Shown one piece after another: positions 1 to 21,359 of a stretch of 64,000 nucleotides of DNA. Source of the stretch: Lamellibrachia columna (lineage: Eukaryota; Annelida; Polychaeta; Sabellida; Siboglinidae). How positions within the stretch are numbered: the stretch's first letter is position 1; every line of letters begins with the position of its first letter. Under the pieces are notes generated by a model. The model had not been told where the DNA came from. It ran no database searches and saw only the letters and a list, made by a program, of their open reading frames with translations. Position numbers and translations under genes: made by a program. The stretch covers positions 37,958,778 through 38,022,777 of the forward strand of contig OY759267.1 of the NCBI GenBank assembly GCA_963662155.1, in the 5' to 3' direction.

Positions 1-332
1 GCAATAGTCTTCGGGGAGAATTATCGGTGTCACTGAACATGCGCAAAATCAACTTATAAAATATTGTGCTGAGATTATAGGCAACGCTGTGTAAAACATT
101 TGATTTACCGCAAATCATTCACACCCCAATGAAAACAAAAACATAATATTGAAATTATATACATATTTTATTATTCTTTATAAATTAACCCTGAATATAC
201 ATTTCCACCAGCATTATTATAGCTTCGTAGCATAAGTGTTGCAGTTCACAAATGCAACATACCTTTGTTGTATATTACGTACAGCTACCTGGACGATGAC
301 TTTGTGTAATAGTGGTGCTATTGAACACTGTA

Positions 333-606
<274 letters not shown>

Positions 607-609
<3 letters not shown>

Positions 610-1157
610 AATCGTTGGCTAAGATTAGCAGATATGCTCTAAAACAATACTTACAGTTGCAACATCGTAATTGGTGTGGACAAATTTCATGATGATGCTG
701 AAAACAAAATGCGTACATCAATTGTATTACATCTGCGGAATATACTTACGATGTGTGTTCTTCTGTAAATGTACTGATTTTCAGCGTGTTCAATCACGTC
801 AAGTCCCAATCCAAATCCAAAGTAGAATTATGCATACACCAAATAGAGGGAATACTATTATGTATAATGGCGTCATATACGGAACGGTGGTGTAGCAACT
901 GTGCCTTCTACATGAGTAGAAGTGCATTTTCGGTTTAAAGCGTATCTGAGTAACTGCTATGTTTAGTAAATTCAACTTGTAATAAAGAGTACGTCAAACA
1001 AGTCAGCTTGTCCGTGAGTGTTACAACCAGAAGAAACCCGTGTCTGTATAAAGAAACACGGCCAATAGCTAATATGTGATTCTCATTATTATCATAGCTA
1101 GTGAAGTGTGAGAACAGTATTGGGTGCCAGTAGATGGACTGCTGCTAAATAAATGAC
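607..1157. other. No feature seen
   Basis: AT-rich sequence. The last 3' exons of the LBP/BPI gene could lie here or left of the window, but I found no convincing motif with splice sites. Confidence 0.5.
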
Positions 1158-9046
<7,889 letters not shown>

Positions 9047-9123
9047 CTGGAAAGACAAATTAACGCGAGAATCAATGGTTTCAACTGTATCAGAAGAACG
9101 CGTCACGCGTCACGCGTCACGCG

Positions 9124-9186
9124 TATCCCTCCCTCCCTCCCTCCCTCCCCCCTCTACCTCCCTCCCTCCCTCTCTCTCTCTCTCTG
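9124..9186. repeat. (CCCT)n / (TC)n polypyrimidine tract
   Basis: CCCT units followed by (TC)n, preceded by three ACGCGTC units at 9,099-9,123. Confidence 0.95.
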
Positions 9187-9189
9187 CCG

Positions 9190-11670
9190 CCGACGGAGCA
9201 TTGCGTCGATGGCTACCCTTTTGGGGCTGCCCTGGAAAAGCGGACTTCGCCTGCACGCCAATATATGTTCGCCACTTTGTCAAAGAGTGTAATACATAAA
9301 GAGGCGGCACTGCCTATAATGCGCAGTGTCGCTTGATATTGTGGCGCCCCGTGTGGTGAGAAGGTGCAGCGATGGATAAGCCGCCATGGTGTTCGAAGAG
9401 CAAGAGCCATTTTGGTGCAGCTATTGCATGCAACAACAGCAGACAGTATCGTAGAAAACTCAGTTTTTGTAGTTTCCCGAAAGACACTGATAGGTAAAAC
9501 AATAAAATCAATTAAAATATACAAAACAATCACACAGAAACTGGAAAGTATGCCGACGATATTAGGATTCAAATCCAGGTCTGAGTTTCACTCTTCAACG
9601 GCTAAGATTCCTAGGCATCATTTCTCTATCACTATTTGAAATGTACTGCCCAGTAATAGAGTTACTATTATTCATGTCAATCATTTGTCATCTAATTAAA
9701 TTCATCCCGTTACAATAGTGCAATGCCAATAGCTATGGTACCAACCTTTTATTAAAAAAATAATATTAGAAAATACATGCCTTACATGTATATTAGCCCA
9801 TCATTAAAATATACACAGAATTTTTATTTTTAAGGAATTTTTTGACAAATGTATATATCTTGCGGATGTGAAGTGTAGCATCCCTTATGAAAGAAGTTCA
9901 ATTTTAGAATTCCATGTGTCAGACATGTCACCTGCATGATCTCATTGTACATCTAATTGTCAACAGCAGGCTACATCACACCACCATTCAAACTATATAG
10001 TCACCTGTAGTTAAATGTATGTGTACATGTAACATTTCTAACTTTGAAATGATCTTGGACTTGGGGGATACCATGATTTACTGTATCCTCATACGAATGG
10101 ACTTGGGGGGATACCATGGTTTAGTCATCACGTCCACCGCCGCACCAATAGAGATTGCTTGTGCCCGCTCTACAAGTTTAAAATGTTGACGGGATTTCTT
10201 TTAAAACAAATTATGGATATTTACCTCACAGAGGAGTCGGCTGCTATCGAAAATGGTCATGTTTCGATTATCTTTGAAAATTGTACGGGGAAAAAGACTC
10301 TAGCAAGTGTTCCGTGTTGGGTATTTCATTGCTGAATGAGCACGGGCGAGTCTGACCAGTGTACCGGTCAAATCAGCCCATTACCGAGGGTCAGTTGAAT
10401 CTAGCTCCCAACTTTACGATCAGTACCTCGAACCTGTCCGCGAGCGTACAACAGGCGGACAGCTTCCTGGCAGATACGAACCCGCCGTCTGTTCTCGAGC
10501 CCTGGTCCCTCACAAATATGGGCTGTGGATCGGATTTTTAGAATAAAATAATGTCGACTATGAGCCGGCCATTTGAGTATACAAATATGACACAGAGCAC
10601 CTCTCTGAAACGGCCAAGGAAACCATTTTCTCAGTAAAGGTGAACTGCAGCTTAAATTCACATAGCGATCAACGGCAAGCAAAGACTGTCACCACCGACT
10701 ACAATCTTATGCACATGCGTTCAACGTAATGATTAATTTGTCTCTGTAAATAAGTTTTTTTTCTTTTGTATTTTTTTTTTCTGTGCTGCTCTCTAGAGAA
10801 TGTCCCCCTTATGAATTCGATACAATCATAACTGAAGTGCCTGGTTTAATTGACGTCAGCGGAGCAACGACAGTGAGTAAGTTTTGCTTTGTTTGTTTTC
10901 ATGGAATATATATGTGAATAGGTGTAGGGATCCGTCGCGCGTGTGAGAAGCGACCGGGTGCGAGGCAGCCGGGCCTGCGTCGAGTGGCTAATAATCTTTG
11001 TCATTTTGATCATCACGACATTACTTAAAAACACTATACTTGTTAATAGTAAGAGGAACTTGATAACTACGTTTTTTTTCTAGCAATTATGTGTCTACTG
11101 AACAAAAAATAACAGAGATTTCAGATGGGATGGAGATTTCTCGGCTTTGTTGAAATGATGGTTGGACAACAGAACCGTGGAAGCTGTTCGACAGGCCACG
11201 CACACGTAAAATAGTCAAATATCCACAGCTCAGCGTGGTATAGGCGCTAAAACTATTGGTCGCGATCGATTTTTTATACGTTTCAATTACTATCATATAT
11301 CCGTTGAACAAGTGACACACAAAACGTACGTTTCGATAGATTAGGGGAATCGTACACTATCATTGTGCGACACCAGTCTCTGTCAAACATTACGCAAAAT
11401 CTATTTATTAAGCATACCAACCGACATCCAGTCCACGTCTAGAAAACCGAATCTTCAGACCAGGATTGGTCGAAGCTCCACACAGACAGAGATTCGTCCA
11501 CAACACAAGCACGGACAGCGAATTCATGGCGTTCGATCAGTCTGCCTCCCGTCCGTAGCTAGGACTTGACAACGTACTCCGTCTTGTAGCTGATCACACT
11601 TCTGTTTCGGAAATGACAAGTAAAATGTCCCTTGTGAATCCGATTCGGGTATGTTTGTTTACAACCTGAT
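9190..11670. other. No gene recognised
   Basis: A two-copy duplication of the block GGGGGATACCATG lies at 10,063-10,125. The 60-residue open frame at 10,359-10,541 (+) matches nothing I know. The LBP/BPI first exon may be hidden here. Confidence 0.5.
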
Positions 11671-11675
11671 CGTTG

Positions 11676-12190
11676 ACAACTGGTGTTGCTAACTTCCGCC
11701 TTACATGTGTATCTCCATGCCACAAGGGGGCGATACTGTTTGGATTTACACACCATTGTTGTTTCTCTGTATACACATTGACGTAATGGTAACGATAGTT
11801 ATATGTAAACAAAGTTGAAATTCCACATATATAATAACTTGTATTCAGATAAATTACGCAACAATATAATAGCTAGCGTGCACTGACGCTGGTTACAAAC
11901 TGTCCTTCGTGTAGGGTTCCTTCGGTTTTTGTCTTAAGCACACATTAATTCCCATGTTAGTCAGATTCTAGTATGCATGTAAGCATAGCTTCCCCGCTGG
12001 TAACTGGTGTTGCAAACTTCCGTCTTACATGTGTATATGCAAGCCACAAGGAGGCGATACTGTTTTGATTTACACACCATTGTTGGATCTCTGTACACAT
12101 TGACGTAATATTAACGATGGTTATATGCAAACAAAGTTGAAATTCCACACATATAATAATTTGCATTCAGTTAAATTAAACAACGATAGA
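11676..12190. repeat. Direct repeat pair of about 190 bp
   Basis: 11,676-11,872 and 11,998-12,190 share long blocks (AACTGGTGTTGC, GGCGATACTGTTT, ACAAAGTTGAAATTCCACA) in the same orientation, about 322 bp apart. Origin unknown: a tandem duplication or paired ends of a small element. Confidence 0.85.
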
Positions 12191-14580
12191 AAGTTTTTGG
12201 AAGCGCACCGATCTCGGCGCCCTTCCTGATCCCGATGTCGTGAGTAGGAGATCGGGGACCGAGTAGAGTTTTTGCAACACGCGTCAACGTAACCCGATCT
12301 ACGCGGATGGCGCCATCTACAGGATGTGGACGAACCAATACAACTGATCAAAACGTCCATCAACACTATTTTTTTACATGATAGGGAATCCAAATATGGC
12401 GCATTACAAAGGCATTGTACCTGCTTCTCATATACGACTGAATTGGAATTTTATCTTATAGGCCACTTTTCACTATTTATAGAAACTTCAAAGTTCTCAT
12501 ATATGTAGGTGTGTTATTGATTCAAATAAGATTTATTTGTGTTCTAACATGTTTTATTGTTGAACTCACTGTTTTATTGCTGGCTCAATGTCGCACATAA
12601 AAACACACACCTTCAATGCCAATGGCAGATTGTTGGAGAACTAAAATACAGTAGTATGTATGTTATTATCTAGCGTTTACAAATGATGGAGAATAACCAT
12701 GCCAAAATCTCATAGTTCTTGCACAAATAGTTATTGATTTATTGGTATTTTAGGCAGAACAATAAATCTTCAAGATATTCGAAAATATGTAAAATAAAAA
12801 CACTTGTTTCTATGATTGCATGTCCCAAATTCGTGCGTCGCACATTTCCGTGGTTACGCGGTATTTTTCCGTTCTGCAACTAACGGTTGGTCATTGGAAG
12901 TCACTGTTTATACTGAACTGACACTTACTGTTGTGGGCATAGTATCACAGCAAAATATGAATTTATTTACGAAAATAATAGTCGGATAATTGCGTTAACC
13001 TGGCATATACGAACCAAAACAAAAGGTGCATGAGTCAAAGACGGAGTCAGGAAACTCGAGTATATATTTTATTTATAAAAATACAGTATATAATATTAAC
13101 CATAGCTGTTTGTGTCTGCGTTGTACATAATTTCGGTTAATTTCAGCTGGAATTGTTGGTCTAGTTTATAATATAAAGCTGATCTACAATGCAGTGTCTA
13201 AATCTATGTCTACGACTACGGAGCCGTCGGCATAGTTGTAGACGGTACGCACTTAAAACTCTCTTTTCTCTGCTGCAATTAATAGGACAGCTAATCAGTC
13301 AATAACAGCTTTACGTACAATTACTGTAGAATTATTTTTTATTCAACCATAATTTCAACTTAATATAGATAGGAAGACCACTAACCGATAATATTCTTCG
13401 AGTTTTAGGATTAGCTATAAGTTTACCCATTATATTTAGGATTTGTTTTAGGGGATGTGGTTTATTAATAGATTTTACATTACTTAGTTGCGGGTAGGGT
13501 TTCATCGATCTTAGTTTTAAGCACACATTGCGGGTAGGGTTTCATCGATCTTAGTTTTAAGCACACACGCAAGCTTAGTCACCCATTAGTTTACAATGCT
13601 ACCGTGGAGCGGCGCAACAGGTTACATACGGAAAAAACACCGAGATTAACTTGCTGGGAGAGTTTTATTTGTTGACCAGCGCAGTTTGCCGTGGGCCGGA
13701 GACGTATTTAAACGCATATACTTTACGTTATACATGTTGACCTTCTCGCGGATCAGCGTTACATTTCAAATGATGCATTCTGGTGAGGGACGTTTGTTAA
13801 ATTTATGCAGTATTTGTATTTTAGTGAAGAGTTAGACTTGCTAAAAATGTATTTAAAATTAAGTGTTTGAATTCGCTAGGTGTGACGGACGTGGCAGTGT
13901 CTAGGCGAGAGTTTCGCCTTTCGATTCCAGTGTCGTACGTGTGTGCCTAAGCAGTGTAACATTATTTTTCATCACAAGCACTTTGCGTATAACCTGCATG
14001 AAACGAATTATGTGTTATGCTATATAATTATATTTTACCTTATTGTGTAACCTTAGTTAATTAGCTAGTTGTGTCTATCATTAACAGGAAGCCCTTTATA
14101 CGAATACTTTGTTTGTGTCATCGTGTTTTTTGTGGTTTCATTTTCCTGCACCTATTTAGATTTTATGATGCGACATGTTCAGGTTCGCTCTCAGGAACTG
14201 CTACTACTGAGTGCTACCTACAGTGTTACTAACGAGGAGTGGCCGAATTGATAGGCATATTTGCAAAACAGTGGTACTGCAAGCACCATTAATTGTCATA
14301 AGATTAATTTCGCCGCTTTTTGCGACCCGGTGTTATAGCGGCTGTGTGGCTTTAGGTACGAAACCTGTCCCGTATACGAGTAACGAGGAAGAGTCGATCT
14401 TGTCGATGTGCGGTGACTGGCGGTCGTAGCCTGTCATTTGTTGACTGCATATCGCTGTACCGGCTTTTTACACTAGATATTGCTTGATGAGAAATGCCAT
14501 AACGACGAGCCACATCGCTAGTACATATGTCATAATGCCGACAACGCGCATGCGTTCATCACTTTATAGGCGCAGCAATT
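12190..14580. other. No gene recognised
   Basis: Contains only a perfect 40-bp tandem duplication at about 13,487-13,566 (TTGCGGGTAGGGTTTCATCG). No coding motif seen. Confidence 0.5.
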
Positions 14581-14585
14581 TGATT

Positions 14586-14717
14586 ATTAAATAAAGTTCA
14601 AGGGTAGCCTTTTATTGGGGTCATCACGGATTAAATAAAGTTCAAGGGTAGCCTTTTATTGGGGTCATCACGGATTAAATAAAGTTCAAGGGTAGCCTTT
14701 TATTGGCGTCATCACGT
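14586..14717. repeat. 44-bp tandem repeat, three copies
   Basis: Units start at 14,586, 14,630 and 14,674; each contains AGTTCAAGGGTAGCC and TCATCACG. Nearly identical copies, so recent. Confidence 0.95.
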
Positions 14718-15191
14718 ATTCACCTACTGCTGCATAAAATCGCCCCACAGTATTTGATCAATTAACTATCACCAGAATAATAGGTGATAAGTTCTGGTGT
14801 CACAGATCGAAGATCGTGCGAGACTATCTATAATTAGCTTGGTTGCTTTTGTCACCTAGCGATTGATATGTTGGTGAGTAAGAGCCGAGCTAGTGGCGCC
14901 TGATAGCGACCGATGTCTAATCTAGAGATCGAACATTTATTTGTTTCCAGCTGATTAACAGATCAACGAAATGTTACCATCTAAGAACGTACATGGTTCC
15001 TCTCGGAATAACCCTACTCGCCCAACGGTTCGCGGACGTGGGTGGATGCGATACACCGGCTGCAAAGAGTCGCTGAACCATAGACGCTAACTTCCGCCGC
15101 CGTCCACCCTCGTTAGCCACTACCAACTCGCCGTTGACAGCCGCACTGCCAGCTGCCACGCAAGACACCATTCACGGAGTACGTCTTACGC

Positions 15192-15604
15192 ATGACAGCA
15201 CTCGCCGAGCACGCCGTACGCAAGACAGCACTCGTCGAGCACGCCGTACGCAAGGCGGCACTCACCGAGCACGCCTTACGCAAGAGAGCACTCGCCGAGC
15301 ACGCCGTGCGCAAGGCGGCACTCACCGAGCACGCCTTACGCAAGAGAGCACTCGCCGAGCACGCCGTGCGCAAGGCGGCACTCACCGAGCACGCCTTACG
15401 CAAGAGAGCACTCGCCGAGCACGCCGTACGCAAGGCGGCACTCACCGAGCACGCCTTACACAAGACAGCACTCGCCGAGCACGCCGTACGCAAGGCGGCC
15501 CTCACCGAGCACGCCTTACGCAAGACAGCAATCGCTGAGCACGCTGTACGCAAGATAGCACTCGCCGAGCACGCCTTACGCAAGACAGTACTCGCCGAAC
15601 ACGT
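15192..15604. repeat. VNTR inside LTR: 30/60-bp GC-rich units
   Basis: A 60-bp unit made of two 30-bp halves (ACTCGCCGAGCACGCC and ACTCACCGAGCACGCC, each followed by TTACGCAAG or GTACGCAAG), about 6.5 copies. The period is divisible by 3 and no half contains a stop, so frames are open on both strands (AEHAVRK...). I treat these as non-coding. Confidence 0.95.
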
Positions 15605-15775
15605 AAATCTTTCTTGATATAGGACTGTAAATTATTCTTGATATAGGATTTAAATCTTTCTTGATTTAGGACTGTAAATCTTGCTTGATATATGTCTGAA
15701 AATCTTTCTTGATATAGGACTATAAATGATTCTTGATATAGGATTGTAAACTATTCTTGGTGTGGGATTGTAACA
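15604..15775. repeat. Second VNTR, about 28-bp units
   Basis: Units of the type AATCTTTCTTGATATAGGAC, about six degenerate copies, still inside the solo LTR. Absent from the 37.4-kb LTR copy. Confidence 0.85.
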
Positions 15776-15934
15776 ATACTAGTTTTTCCATTGTGTGTTA
15801 TTAAACGGGACATCTTTTACCCTTTACCTTTGTTGTTGAATTATCGTAGTTGCACAAATACCCACACTGAACCTAACGAGTACATGTCCGTTGGCTCACC
15901 GCTTATTATCCAGCCAAACTTTAAAACTTTGACA

Positions 15935-16637
15935 GCTGAGTTCCCACGCACTCGTGTTTACCAGTTCACGTAAGTATAGTTCACGACGGGCAATTCGTAA
16001 ATACCTGTCGATGACTCAAAAGTAGTCACAGTTGACTACCCGTAATGATGAGTTGACCACAAAAATATGCGAAAAATAAAAGTGGTAACTTTCTTTTGAT
16101 GATGAGAACACCTACATCAAACAAAATATTAAATAACCTAAACAACTAACTATTATCCTGAATCGAATAAATACCATGAACCTTAGATTGTTCGCAACAC
16201 GACGCGCGTCTTCTACGATTGTTCCGAGTTACATACAATTGTCCGCAACGCTATGGATATTTTCTACGATTATTGCAAGTTATCTCAGCCGTCGACGAAA
16301 TGGACGGTTTGTGTTATTTCGTCCTGAGAATGGGTGTTGTTGTTAGTAATACTCCCACATAAAATTTTCATAAGTAATAATAATATAATATACGTTTGTA
16401 TTTTGTCAGTGTTTGCTGTTTTCTTGGGTTGTGGACGAGTCCATATGCGCAGGTATAGCGGTACCTACAGATTCCAAAGTGATTGGCACAACACATTGGC
16501 TCCCAATGCAGATTTTTAGTTGGTGCCGCTTTCTTTTTTTATAGTTGGTGCCGCTTTTTTTCATCATAATTGTTCGAATGAAGGGATTTTAGTAGAAACC
16601 TCTCCTGTAATGCAACCACCAATATAGGCATCTGTGT

Positions 16638-16673
<36 letters not shown>

Positions 16674-17204
16674 ATGCCATACAACTAGCACATCAGCTGA
16701 CGAACAGCAGCTTTATTAAGGAAGACTCAGTTTGTACACATTGACGAATTGCTGTGTTAATGTTCTCATTCAAAAGTTTTAACGCTAGTCGTCGTGGATT
16801 GTTGACGTATTATGCAACCGTTGTCAGTAGATTATAACAAGTAATTTTTCTAAATCTGTTCACGGTTAACCAGAAAAGTTCTACATTGCAAATGCAATCA
16901 AGACATTGACCATTTCAAACTGTCCATCTTCTGAAATGTAGAGATTCAGTGCCGGTGAAGGAACAGTTGCACCGATTGTCGCGTTGACGTCACACTGGCG
17001 ATCCTCTAGGAGTACTCAATCTCTGCAAATATTATGATGAAATATTATGCATATGTCTGACAATAGAGTTAATTGTTGTTATTCAAAGTGTTATCCATTA
17101 ACGATCTATTTTTTTCCGCGCCTCAAGCTTTTTCACGCATCATAGTTACATTTTTTGTATGTATTGTCGGTCAATTGTCTCAGCTTTCTTTCGCACCAGT
17201 TAAG
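15935..17204. other. No gene recognised
   Basis: Includes a (GTGC)n run at 16,638-16,675 and a two-copy AGTTGGTGCCGCTTT duplication at 16,518-16,560. Confidence 0.5.
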
Positions 17205-17818
<614 letters not shown>

Positions 17819-18205
17819 TATACATTATAATTTTAGTTTATTTTATGGCATAGAAAACATGGATACAGGTGAATCCAACATATGGTGCCCACCGACTGTG
17901 GAGTTCGGGCGGCTTGACTTCGTCATCGCACGCGTCATTTCGTAAGCGACGGCCACGTCTCCACGAACGTTCAACACTGCTATTTAGTATTACACCCCAG
18001 TATGGCACCCCAGTATGGCACCGCGCATATTGAATGCGTGTCTAATAAAATATTATATCGTCCAGTCAACATTCAAATCAACATTGTATTATATGTTTAA
18101 ATACCAAGTGTATAACTATATACAAAACTGACTACTGGCACAGGGGGTAAATAGCGTACATGTATGTTTCTGTATGTTTATATTTCTCTCAACTGAACAA
18201 CTCAC

Positions 18206-18835
18206 CCGACTTAGAAATCGTTCTATTCAGAGCAGTGCCTGTTGACAACCACCCGTTTACGGAGAACGTCTGTACGAATGCCACGTTCGGCGCAGGATAC
18301 ACCTGCGAGATGGCGATTGTCTTCACGTACCAGGCTGGTTGAGATCCGGTGTTATCGTGACGAATTGTCACCTTCTGTATACAACCCAGGCACGAGCCGT
18401 AGACCACGGAAATGGCCGTCCTATGATTGTAACATCGAGCATAGTTTCAACGGCAGAATAGCTGTAGTCTCTTCAGACCGAAAGGTGTGTTATCACTAGC
18501 AAATCAGATTTGCAGAAATGGAATACATATATAGCGACTGACGACAGTAAACCAGGATACTTGCACAGCGAATAGTTTTCGCTTATATTATTATGTATTC
18601 ATATGCTGGGATTGTATTTTGCATATCACCGCTGATTATTACAATGTCACGAGTACACAAACGAAATAATTATAACGTGCTCACGTTCCAGATTCAAAGG
18701 AAGCCCATAGACGTGAGTCAGTGAAATTGCTGTCAGACCCTTGAATGTCTATTCGGACAGTGGCATTTGTTCCAGCGTAAGTCTGAGAGCCCGTCACAAT
18801 TTCGACGTTGTACTCGCAATATGAAAACATCAAAT
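18206..18835 (-). CDS. PLAT-domain gene, two exons
   Basis: Exon 18835-18685 (acceptor TGTCAG, donor GTGAGC, 151 bp) reads YNVEIVTGSQTYAGTNATV, then a G-S-D-S segment. Exon 18420-18206 (acceptor ATCATAG, donor GTGAGT, 215 bp) reads VVYGSCLGCIQKVTIRHDN, PAWYVKTIAIS and a W-L-S end. Phases join. Together about 120 residues: one whole PLAT/LH2 beta-sandwich (T-G...AGT-A-V, LG-K-V-x-I-x-H-D-N, W-Y-V). PLAT domains bind lipid or protein at membranes and occur in polycystins, lipoxygenases and LOXHD1. The rest of the gene was not found, so which type it is stays open. It shares the strand of the LBP/BPI gene 9 kb away. Confidence 0.82.
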
Positions 18836-18889
18836 CTGACAAAAAGCAAATACAAAAGGATGACAGAATTTAAGAACAATGTCAAACCA

Positions 18890-19210
18890 TGAACTTGTAT
18901 TATTTAATAATAAAAATAATAATAATTATTAACTTATATGGCGCCTTTATCCTCAGGAACCTGGGCTCAGAGGCACAACAAAACAGATTCATTAAGCATT
19001 ATCGTGAACAGGAACGCGAAAAAGTCATCAAAACGACCGACCACCGCAACTGGAACATTTTGAAGTGCCATTTGGAGTAGCTATGTCTTGAGTTTTTTTT
19101 CGGAAGGTAGCTATAGTTTCTGATGTTTTCAAAGTGATGGGTTCACTTCATTCCAGACCCTAGGCGAGGCGACAGAGAAAGCACGTTTGTCCAAGTTAAG
19201 TTTGTTTTAG
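18890..19210 (+). repeat. Interspersed repeat with (ATA)n head
   Basis: Begins with an AATAATAATAATTATTAA run, then ATATGGCGCCTTTATCCTC, GTTTTCAAAGTGATGGGTTC and a GGCGAGGCGACAGAGAAAGC block. This order resembles a repeat seen widely in marine invertebrate genomes (from memory). Class uncertain. Confidence 0.5.
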
Positions 19211-19439
19211 GAACAATAAGTTGTTATGAAATGGATGATCTGAGCTGCCTAGGCATATTTGAAAAATGCAGAATGTACAAACACAAAAAGGCAGATAGTA
19301 GGCCTAGTTTATGGCACTATGGCACTTATCCATCCGTGTATGACCGGAGACAACTCAATATATGGAACATTCCATAATTACAATGACAAAGGCATTAAAC
19401 GAAATATCCTTATTCGGCGTTTTAATGATTTATTGGAAT

Positions 19440-19850
19440 TAGCTACCATACGGACAAATTAGCTACCATACGGACAAATTAGCTACCATACGGACAAATT
19501 AGCTACCATACGGACACATTATAAAGCATCGTGTATTGAAGTAAAATGTATCCGAAGAACTACTGAAAAATCCCTTCAAACATCTATCTATTCACCTAAG
19601 AATGCTTGTATAACAGCAATTATAAGGTACACAAGAGACCGCATACATGATATACGCACGTTGTTGTGTCAAATGACAAATGTTTATCAAATTCCTTTAT
19701 TGTTTTGTTAAACATACATATGCTATATTACACAATGAACTTATGTTTGATATGAATAACCTTAAAGATCGTGGTCTACAACACTGTTTATCTTTATCTT
19801 AATAATAATGAATTATTACTGTTTATCTTTATCTTAATAATAATCAAGTA
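19440..19850. repeat. Small tandem repeats
   Basis: Four perfect copies of a 20-bp unit (AGCTACCATACGGACAAATT, last copy one change) at 19,440-19,519, and a two-copy duplication of CTGTTTATCTTTATCTTAAT at 19,785-19,847. Confidence 0.9.
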
Positions 19851-20109
19851 AACAAGCAAAGGTTTACCTGCTGCGAAACCGCTATATATTTGTACCAGCA
19901 GCAAACCAACCACGGCCAAACGCTGGAACCATAGAGCAGTCATTGTTCACTGTTCAATGAGCGGGTCTCTCTTCTAATTCCCGAGTTTGTTGTATGACGA
20001 TACCTGGGACACAACTCTGAATATATGCCATCAGACCCCATCAGACCGTAGCAACTATTGGACAGCAACCGACACATGCGCATACGATCGTTGATGTACA
20101 ATACATGTC

Positions 20110-20304
<195 letters not shown>

Positions 20305-20409
20305 TTATTCAACTATTGATAAATGAGTGACACTTTGTGTAAGGTAATTTTTTATTTGCCGTATTGGTACACGCTTACGTACATTTAAAAATGGGTGAAG
20401 TTAATTATT

Positions 20410-21300
20410 GTACTGCTGCACTGCCCTGGCTGTTTGAGTGATCCATCCCGCATTCTAGCTGAAATTATTTGTTATGTGCACTGAATTTAACAATTTTGTT
20501 CAGGAAAGGAAAATAAATTTACAATGTTCAGCAGGCCCCAGTCAGGTTTATTTGAGAACTGCAAACATTAAATAGCTCAAACAACAAGTTACTTGGAGAA
20601 CACTAATTATTTTAAAAGAAGAATATAAATTTGAGTGAAAACACAAGTGTTTCTCTCATTGAAAAAGACACATTGACAAATTGGAAGCATATTTACAACC
20701 AGACTGATGTAAACTCTGTAATAGTGTTAAATGTTTGACAGAACAGAAAGAATTACTGTGCATGCTTGTGGATTATGCTGTACAAAGCAACTGAATTGCT
20801 GTCTTTGTAATGAGCTCAAGGCCAGTTTGCTCAGGAAAGGAGAATTGTGTTACATGTCTCTATACCATCTGTGCAACGTAATAATAACAGCAAACATTAA
20901 AACAGCTCAGAAGAGCAACATATTAAAAACTAATTTGGTTAAAACAATACCTATGAAAGTTAATAAAAATATCCTTACACAAATAAGTGTCTCAGTGTTG
21001 ACAACCTTACAACATATTAACAAGAATGAAGTAATTGACTCTGCTTCATGTATGACAAAACAGTCAGGAATTATTGCGAATGTCCGTGGGTTGTGCTGAA
21101 CAAAGCAACTGTATGCCTGTCATTGTAATGAACACAATATATTTTGTTCAGGAAAGACAACCATTTTACAGCATTTAACTGTCTCTTTAACAGTATTCCT
21201 TGATCAGTTGATGTTTGCTTGTGGAACATTTCAAAAACTTCTAACACTTAAACTGCTCGGAAGAGCTACGTGGAGCAAACTAGGACCGTTTATGACAGTT
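20410..21300 (+). repeat. About 310-bp degenerate tandem unit, three copies
   Basis: Three blocks each carry TTGTTCAGGAAAGGA (or close), GCAAACATTAAA and AGCTC(A/G)-AGAGC-AC. The second and third units also share GCTGTACAAAGCAACTG and TTGTAATGA. Two more TTCAGGAAAGGACA motifs occur at 22,621 and 22,801. The 122-residue frame at 20,731-21,099 spans two units and is doubtful. Confidence 0.6.
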
Positions 21301-21359
21301 GGAGTAGGATGGCTTGTAGCACTCGCTAAATATCCTTAGGTTTGAAGCTGAAGTGCCCC

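Larger units (their letters stand above)
14798..15934 (+). mobile_element. Solo LTR of a gypsy-type family, with VNTRs
   Basis: Starts TGTCACAGATCGAAG and ends TTAAAACTTTGACA. Both ends and two inner blocks (CACCTAGCGATTGA, TCAACGAA / ACGCTAACTTCC) match, inverted, the LTR at 37,404-38,057. No internal region is present, so it is a solo LTR. No clear target duplication (flanks TCTGG / GCTGA). It is about 480 bp longer than the other copy because of two internal tandem arrays. Confidence 0.75.

Noticed and set aside
9124..9186. Core promoter-like pyrimidine tract near the LBP/BPI 5' region
   Set aside because: It is a simple CCCT/TC repeat; no TATA or initiator arrangement, and the first exon is not located.
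10359..10541. 60-residue frame with a natural-looking composition
   Set aside because: No motif, splice context or repeat match; length is expected by chance.
15113..15617. Alanine/arginine-rich repeat proteins on both strands
   Set aside because: The 30-bp VNTR has no stop in several frames on both strands and lies inside an LTR that also exists with few units.
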